Below, piece by piece: positions 12,538 to 16,721 of a stretch of DNA of 16,721 bases. The notes beneath the pieces are model-generated. The model was not told where the DNA came from. It was given only the letters and a program-made list of their open reading frames with translations, and searched no databases. Both the position numbers and the translations under genes were made by a program. Position 1 is the first letter of the stretch. Each line of letters opens with the position of its first letter. Origin of the DNA: UBA910 sp964369145 (lineage in GTDB: Bacteria > Patescibacteriota > Minisyncoccia > Phycocordibacterales > DATDWN01); assembly GCA_964369145.1 (NCBI GenBank), contig CAYJEE010000015.1, forward strand, positions 1-16,721. The letters are read 5' to 3'.

Positions 12538-12637
12538 NNNNNNNNNNNNNNNNNNNNNNNNNNNNNNNNNNNNNNNNNNNNNNNNNNNNNNNNNNNNNNN
12601 NNNNNNNNNNNNNNNNNNNNNNNNNNNNNNNNNNNNN
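12538..12637. other. assembly gap, 100 N
   Basis: Exactly 100 undetermined bases. parB (plus) and rel (minus) run into it from opposite sides, so both lose their 3' ends. A fixed run of 100 usually marks a scaffold join of unknown true length; further genes could be missing. Confidence 0.98.
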
Positions 12638-14130
12638 TGTTTCTTTGCAATCGTGGTCTTTACCACCTCAAGCCATTTTCGTGATGGTTTTGCATTGGGG
12701 CGAGTTTCTACAAATACAAGATCACCATTGCGGAGTGTAGTAGTGATTGCGACAAACTTCCCATTAATCTTTGCACCAGAAATATGATTACCAACATCGG
12801 AGTGAATATTGTATGCAAAGTCGATCGCAGTCGAATCTTTCGGAAGATCGATCACATCACCTTTTGGGGTAAAGACGAAAATACGCTCTCCAAAGAAATC
12901 TGACTTAATCTCATCGATAGCGGTATCTGTAGCGCCGGCATCATTGTGGTATTCCACAAGCTCTTTTACCCACTTAGGAACATCGTCAAAATTTATTCTC
13001 TTTGATTCGATATGAGCATTTCCTTCGAGAGTTTCAGAAAAAGGCAGTATTTTTTTGACCCACAAAAGATTTGGATTTGTTGTTTTCTTTTTTGAGCCGC
13101 CACTTTGTTTGTATGAAATATGCGAAGCAATACCATATTCAGCTTCTTGTTGCATCTCATCTGTCTTGATTTGAACTTCGACAATGCCTCCGACACCATT
13201 AAAAATAGTGGTGTGGATTGCTTGGTAGCCGTTTGGTTTTGGAAAGGCGATATAGTCTTTTATACGCCCAGGGAGCGGTCGCCATGCACTATGGATAATA
13301 CCGAGGACTTTGTAGCAGTCGGCGACAGTGGGCACCATGACACGCAGTGCGAGAAGGTCGTGGACTTTTTCAACATCCATTTCTTTTCGTTTAAGTTTTT
13401 TGTAAAGTGAATACAAACCTTTTACACGATGGTCAATATGAAAACTCGTCACTCCATTTTTAGCGAGTTCTTTTTTGAGTGACTTGTTAAATTTTTCAAG
13501 CATATCCTCCTCTTCACTTCGTTTGTTCTTGAGGAGTTTAAGAGTTTTTTCGTATTCCTCGGGGAGGGCGTATTGGAAAGCATGATCTTCAAGCTCACGA
13601 TTGAGTTTTCGGATACCGAGACGATAGGCGAGTGGAGCGTAGATTTCCAATGTTTCTTTTGCAATACGAAGTTGTTTTTCCTTGGGAACAAACTGCAACG
13701 TTTGGATGTTGTGGAGGCGATCAGCGAGTTTGATGATGAGGACACGGATGTCCTGTGACATCGCCACAAAAAGTTTGCGGAGGGATTCGTTGTATCGCTC
13801 GGTACCTCGGTACTTGAGCTGACCGAGCTTGGTCACACCTTCGACGAGAAAGCGGATTTCTTTCCCAAATTCCTTTTCGATTTCTTCTCCAGTGACGCCG
13901 ACATCTTCGACAGCATCATGGAGTAGTCCTGCGGAGATGGTGGTTGCACCCATCTGAAGCTCGGCGAGGTTTTTTGCAGTGGCAAAAAGATGGTTGAAAT
14001 ATGGTTCACCACTTTTCCGCACTTGGTCTCGATGTGCATGCTGAGCAAAATCGTAGGCTTTTTTGACCAAAGCAATATCTGCCGATGTGGGAGAGGGGAT
14101 GAGGCTGATGATGTCTTGTATGTCGTTCAT
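12638..14130 (-). CDS. rel: RelA/SpoT-family (p)ppGpp synthetase/hydrolase, 3' end lost in gap
   Basis: 497 residues are visible. It makes and degrades the stringent-response alarmone (p)ppGpp. The N-terminal HD hydrolase has HDAVED (71-76) and KLADRLHN (134-141). The synthetase domain (about 235-345) has the GRIKDYIAFPKPNGYQ motif and EVQIKTDEMQ...AEYGIASH. A TGS domain follows (about 413-475, IFVFTPKGDVIDLP...HSDVGNHISGAKING). Both catalytic halves look intact, so a bifunctional Rel is likely. Whether ZFD/ACT domains follow is hidden by the gap. The start is set at ATG 14130 (MNDIQDIISL): the longer frame from 14217 would read through a terminator hairpin of the upstream gene. It converges with parB. 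Confidence 0.93.
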
Positions 14131-14182
14131 GTATCCATTGTAGTGATATTTGGTAAAAAAGGAAGCGATATATAAAACGAAA

Positions 14183-14206
14183 GGCCGCCGGATTTCTCCG
14201 GCGACC
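14183..14206 (-). terminator. terminator after the small membrane protein gene
   Basis: On the minus strand GGTCGCCGGAG-AA-ATCCGGCGGCC forms a G-C-rich hairpin followed by TTTCGTTTT, starting 8 nt after the stop at 14214. It separates this gene from rel. Confidence 0.75.
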
Positions 14207-14213
14207 GCAAAAT

Positions 14214-14528
14214 TCATATTTGCATGACTCGATAGTACACTCTCTTGTCATCTTCTACGTGAACCCGAAGTGTTCCCTCGTTGATGAGCCGGTCTAACTC
14301 TTGAAAGACCCATTGTTCTTCTTTGGGTGTCTGTGTGACGACGTGTCGGCAGACCTCAGGGAAGGTTGTCGGAAATATATCCGACCTGTCCGTGTTTTTG
14401 ATAAAAAGACAGCCGTCAAAACGGTGTCTTAGATCCGCAAGTGCCTTTTTGTGGTGGTACTTGTCCCTAATGACAAACCCCAAAATACCTCCGATTAAAA
14501 AAAACAAAACTCCTATCAAGATAGTCAT
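14214..14528 (-). CDS. small membrane-anchored protein, function unknown
   Basis: 104 residues. Residues about 2-20 (TILIGVLFFLIGGILGFVI) form one hydrophobic helix, followed by positively charged RDKYHHKK, so the rest is probably cytoplasmic. The C-terminal part is soluble and ends EELDRLINEGTLRVHVEDDKRVYYRV (shown split: QELDRLINEG, TLRVHVEDD, KRVYYRV), whose helix-then-hairpin pattern resembles a winged-helix wing; this is only a resemblance. It has its own promoter and terminator, and GGGAG lies about 6 nt upstream of the ATG, one of only two clear Shine-Dalgarno sites in the window. I recognise no family. Confidence 0.7.
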   Translation of the reverse strand: MTILIGVLFFLIGGILGFVIRDKYHHKKALADLRHRFDGCLFIKNTDRSDIFPTTFPEVCRHVVTQTPKEEQWVFQELDRLINEGTLRVHVEDDKRVYYRVMQI

Positions 14529-14545
14529 TTAGATCTCCCAAAATC

Positions 14546-14573
14546 ACCATACCAGACCAAAAGCTTTTGTCAA
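14546..14573 (-). promoter_or_regulatory. sigma70-type promoter of the small membrane protein gene
   Basis: On the minus strand TTGACA (14573-14568) begins right after the topA stop codon; a 16-nt spacer containing the palindrome-like AAAGCTTTTG follows, then TATGGT (14551-14546). The predicted start near 14539 coincides with the ribosome binding site, so the leader would be very short. Confidence 0.6.
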
Positions 14574-16721
14574 CTACTTTGCCTTTTTCTTAAACCCTCT
14601 TCGTTTCTTTTCTTCAGCAAATATTTCGAGCGCACGGGGGAGTTCAATGGTGTACACATCATCGGTCTTGAGAGATCGGAAATCTTTTTCATGGACTACA
14701 TACGGACCAAAGCGGCCATTGTTGGCACTGATCGGGCTTCCGGTCACCGGATGCACCCCGAGTACTCTCGGTAATGATAGGTATACCAAAGCATCTTTGA
14801 GTGTCACTGTACTCAAATCTTTATCTTTTGGAATACTCGACATTTTTGGTTTTTTCGCACTCTTAGAACCTTTACCTTTTACTCGTTCTCCCATTTGTAC
14901 ATACGGTCCAAAGCGTCCAGTCATGATAAAAATCGGCAAACCAGTTTCTGGATCATTGCCAATTGGCTCATCTTTTTTAATTTCCACACCTTCGAGAGTC
15001 AGTGCGCCCTCACAGTCTGGGTACCTGTTACATGAAAGAAACTTTCCTCCTTTACCGAGCTTGATCACCATCCCTGATCCACAGATAGGACATTTAAATT
15101 GAGCGTCTGCATCACCGAGAGTAGTTGCTTTATCGAGTTTATCTTTTGCTTTGAGGTGTGCAAGAAATGGCTTATAAAAATCTGAAAGTGTATGAAGGTA
15201 TGTCTCTTTTCCTTCTGCGATCAGGTCGAGCTTGTCTTCCATCTCTGCAGTGAAGTCATCGTTGATATATTCCATGAAGTTGTCTTCAAGAAAAGACGAC
15301 ACCACATCGCCAGTGTCAGTCGGTACGAGCGCTTTGTTTACTTTTTCCACATACCCGCGCTCTTCGATTGTTTTGATAATCGATGCATACGTCGAAGGTC
15401 GTCCGATACCTCTTTTTTCAAGTTCTTTCACAAGCCCTGCTTCTGAATAGCGGTTTGGTGGTTCTGTATTTTTTTCTTCGGTGTGGATTTCAACCAAACT
15501 AAGTTTTTCATTTGGCTCTACTTCTGGTACCTGTACATCTTCACCACGACTTGCCGGGTCTGCCTTCATCCATCCGTCATAAGTGATACGTGAACCGTTT
15601 ACAGAAAAATCTGGAGATTTGCCGCCACCGACTTCTACAGTGATTTTAGTGCGCAGTGTCTGTGCATCTTTCATTTGACTTGCGACTGTGCGAGCCCAGA
15701 TGAGATTGTAGAGTTTTTCTTCGTCACTGTTTTTACCTGCTTTTTTGTGCTCCATGTGCGTAGGTCGGATCGCTTCGTGAGCTTCTTGAGCATTTTTTGA
15801 TTTGCTTGCAAAGGTACGGAACTGCAAATAATCTTTGCCATATTCTTTTTCCACCACAGTAGCGATCTGAGCGAGAGCTACTTTAGAAAGAGTGGTCGAG
15901 TCGGTACGCATGTAGGTGATATGTCCTTCTTCGTAGAGTTTCTGTGCGAGACCCATAGTACGCGATGGTGCGAAGCCGAGTCGAGTCGAGGCTGCTTGTT
16001 GGAGAGTAGAGGTGATAAAAGGAGGCCGAGGCGCTTTTTTCACATCGCTTTCTTTTATATCTTTTACAATCCAGTCTGAAGAGTTTCCGATTGAAAGGAT
16101 ATTCTCCATTTCTTTTTTGTCAGTTGGTTCGACTTCACAGGTTAGAGTAAACTGTCCTCCTTTTTTGTTTTTAACATCGGCAGTGATCACCCAAAAGACA
16201 TGTGAGACGAATGCGCGGATCTCACGCTCGCGCTCCATGACTATACGCAGTGCAGGGGACTGTACACGGCCAGCCGAAAGGCCATAGCGGACTTTTTTCC
16301 AAATAATACCTGAGAGGTCGTAACCGACGAGTCGGTCGAGTACACGTCGCGCTTCCTGAGCCTCTTTGAGATTTTCATCAATGTCACGAGGATGTTTCAC
16401 TGCTTCTACCACTGCATCTTTAGTGATTTCATGAAAGACTACACGGCGAGGTTTTTTGATCCCGACTGCTTGTGCGATGTGCCATGCGATTGCTTCTCCT
16501 TCTCGGTCGGGGTCGGTAGCAAGGAGAATCTCGCTTGCACTCTTTGAAAGTTTTTTAATATCAGCAACTACTTTTTCTTTTCCTTTTGAGATTTCGTAAT
16601 GCGGAGTAAAGCCGTGTTCGATGTCGATTGCTTTTTTGTTTGATTTAGGAAGGTCGCGAATATGTCCCACAGATGCGACGACTGTGTATTCACCATCAAG
16701 ATATTTTGAAATAGTCTTTGC
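14574..16721 (-). CDS. topA: DNA topoisomerase I (type IA), 5' end beyond window
   Basis: 715 residues are visible; the frame is open to the window edge, starting AKTISKYLDGEYTVVASVGH, so only about 10 N-terminal residues are missing. The enzyme relaxes negative supercoils through a transient 5'-phosphotyrosine. The TOPRIM domain continues with ATDPDREGEAIAWH (DxD and Glu, Mg-binding). The catalytic Tyr is in ITYMRTDS (near residue 270 of the fragment). GRPSTYASII follows. One four-cysteine zinc ribbon (CPICGSG...CNRYPDC) comes next, then two C-terminal repeats with the GRFGPYV motif and a Lys-rich tail (KKRRGFKKKAK) that probably contacts DNA. An internal GTG at 16670 is not the start because conserved sequence continues upstream. 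Confidence 0.96.
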   Translation of the reverse strand, partial: AKTISKYLDGEYTVVASVGHIRDLPKSNKKAIDIEHGFTPHYEISKGKEKVVADIKKLSKSASEILLATDPDREGEAIAWHIAQAVGIKKPRRVVFHEITKDAVVEAVKHPRDIDENLKEAQEARRVLDRLVGYDLSGIIWKKVRYGLSAGRVQSPALRIVMEREREIRAFVSHVFWVITADVKNKKGGQFTLTCEVEPTDKKEMENILSIGNSSDWIVKDIKESDVKKAPRPPFITSTLQQAASTRLGFAPSRTMGLAQKLYEEGHITYMRTDSTTLSKVALAQIATVVEKEYGKDYLQFRTFASKSKNAQEAHEAIRPTHMEHKKAGKNSDEEKLYNLIWARTVASQMKDAQTLRTKITVEVGGGKSPDFSVNGSRITYDGWMKADPASRGEDVQVPEVEPNEKLSLVEIHTEEKNTEPPNRYSEAGLVKELEKRGIGRPSTYASIIKTIEERGYVEKVNKALVPTDTGDVVSSFLEDNFMEYINDDFTAEMEDKLDLIAEGKETYLHTLSDFYKPFLAHLKAKDKLDKATTLGDADAQFKCPICGSGMVIKLGKGGKFLSCNRYPDCEGALTLEGVEIKKDEPIGNDPETGLPIFIMTGRFGPYVQMGERVKGKGSKSAKKPKMSSIPKDKDLSTVTLKDALVYLSLPRVLGVHPVTGSPISANNGRFGPYVVHEKDFRSLKTDDVYTIELPRALEIFAEEKKRRGFKKKAK

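Noticed and set aside
12638..12787. Continuation of the parB frame beyond the gap
   Set aside because: This stretch is the antisense of rel and has no ParB-like sequence; the true frame across the gap is unknown.
12310..14217. A 635-codon minus-strand frame running through rel, the N gap and into the parB region
   Set aside because: Open only because N codons are not stops. Residues beyond the gap are the antisense of parB, and the N-terminal 29 residues read through a terminator hairpin. The rel start is ATG 14130.

Overview
The window reads as a chromosomal segment of a Patescibacteria / CPR bacterium, most likely in the Parcubacteria-Nomurabacteria range. This is an inference from several signs: compact cytosolic mur genes, a zinc-free bL33, an XRE-HTH domain fused to MurA, a short Rel, tRNAs without an encoded CCA, and little use of Shine-Dalgarno sites. 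No 16S or other lineage marker is present, so the placement is not proven. A 100-N scaffold gap (12538-12637) cuts both parB and rel.

Layout. (1) 1-1440: the 3' end of tRNA-Tyr with a long structured tail, a candidate minus-strand RNA, rpmG (bL33), and tRNA-Trp with its own tail. rpmG followed by tRNA-Trp is a classic bacterial order, but secE-nusG does not follow. (2) 1460-8544, minus strand: a tightly packed operon murA-murE-murD-murC-murF plus a 56-residue Cys-rich peptide. It covers the cytosolic route from UDP-GlcNAc to UDP-MurNAc-pentapeptide except murB, which is transcribed divergently (8623-9651) from the same promoter region. (3) miaA (minus) converges on murB; its leader holds a strong terminator-like hairpin and lies back to back with the tRNA-Leu(CAA) promoter. 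(4) tRNA-Leu and its tail, then an independent ~354-nt candidate RNA with a near-consensus promoter and its own terminator, then parB. (5) After the gap, on the minus strand: rel (3' truncated), a small membrane-anchored protein, and topA (5' truncated).

The most unusual feature is the set of tRNA tails. Each of the three tRNA genes is followed by a 200-320 bp non-coding element built from that tRNA's own 3' end. First comes an inverted copy of the acceptor and/or T-arm, interrupted or preceded by a hairpin; then structured stems; then an AT-rich 10-14 bp hairpin with an invariant GACG loop; then a degenerate direct copy of the T-arm/acceptor end. The Trp and Leu elements share a 10-bp stem with compensatory changes, and the Tyr locus carries a second, collapsed tandem copy. 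I do not recognise this family. It could be a minimal mobile or recombination element using tRNA 3' ends, or a structured RNA that interacts with the tRNA end.

Functional links: the mur genes act in one pathway; miaA modifies A37 of tRNAs reading UNN codons, and all three tRNAs here (Tyr GUA, Trp CCA, Leu CAA) have the A36-A37-A38 target signature.
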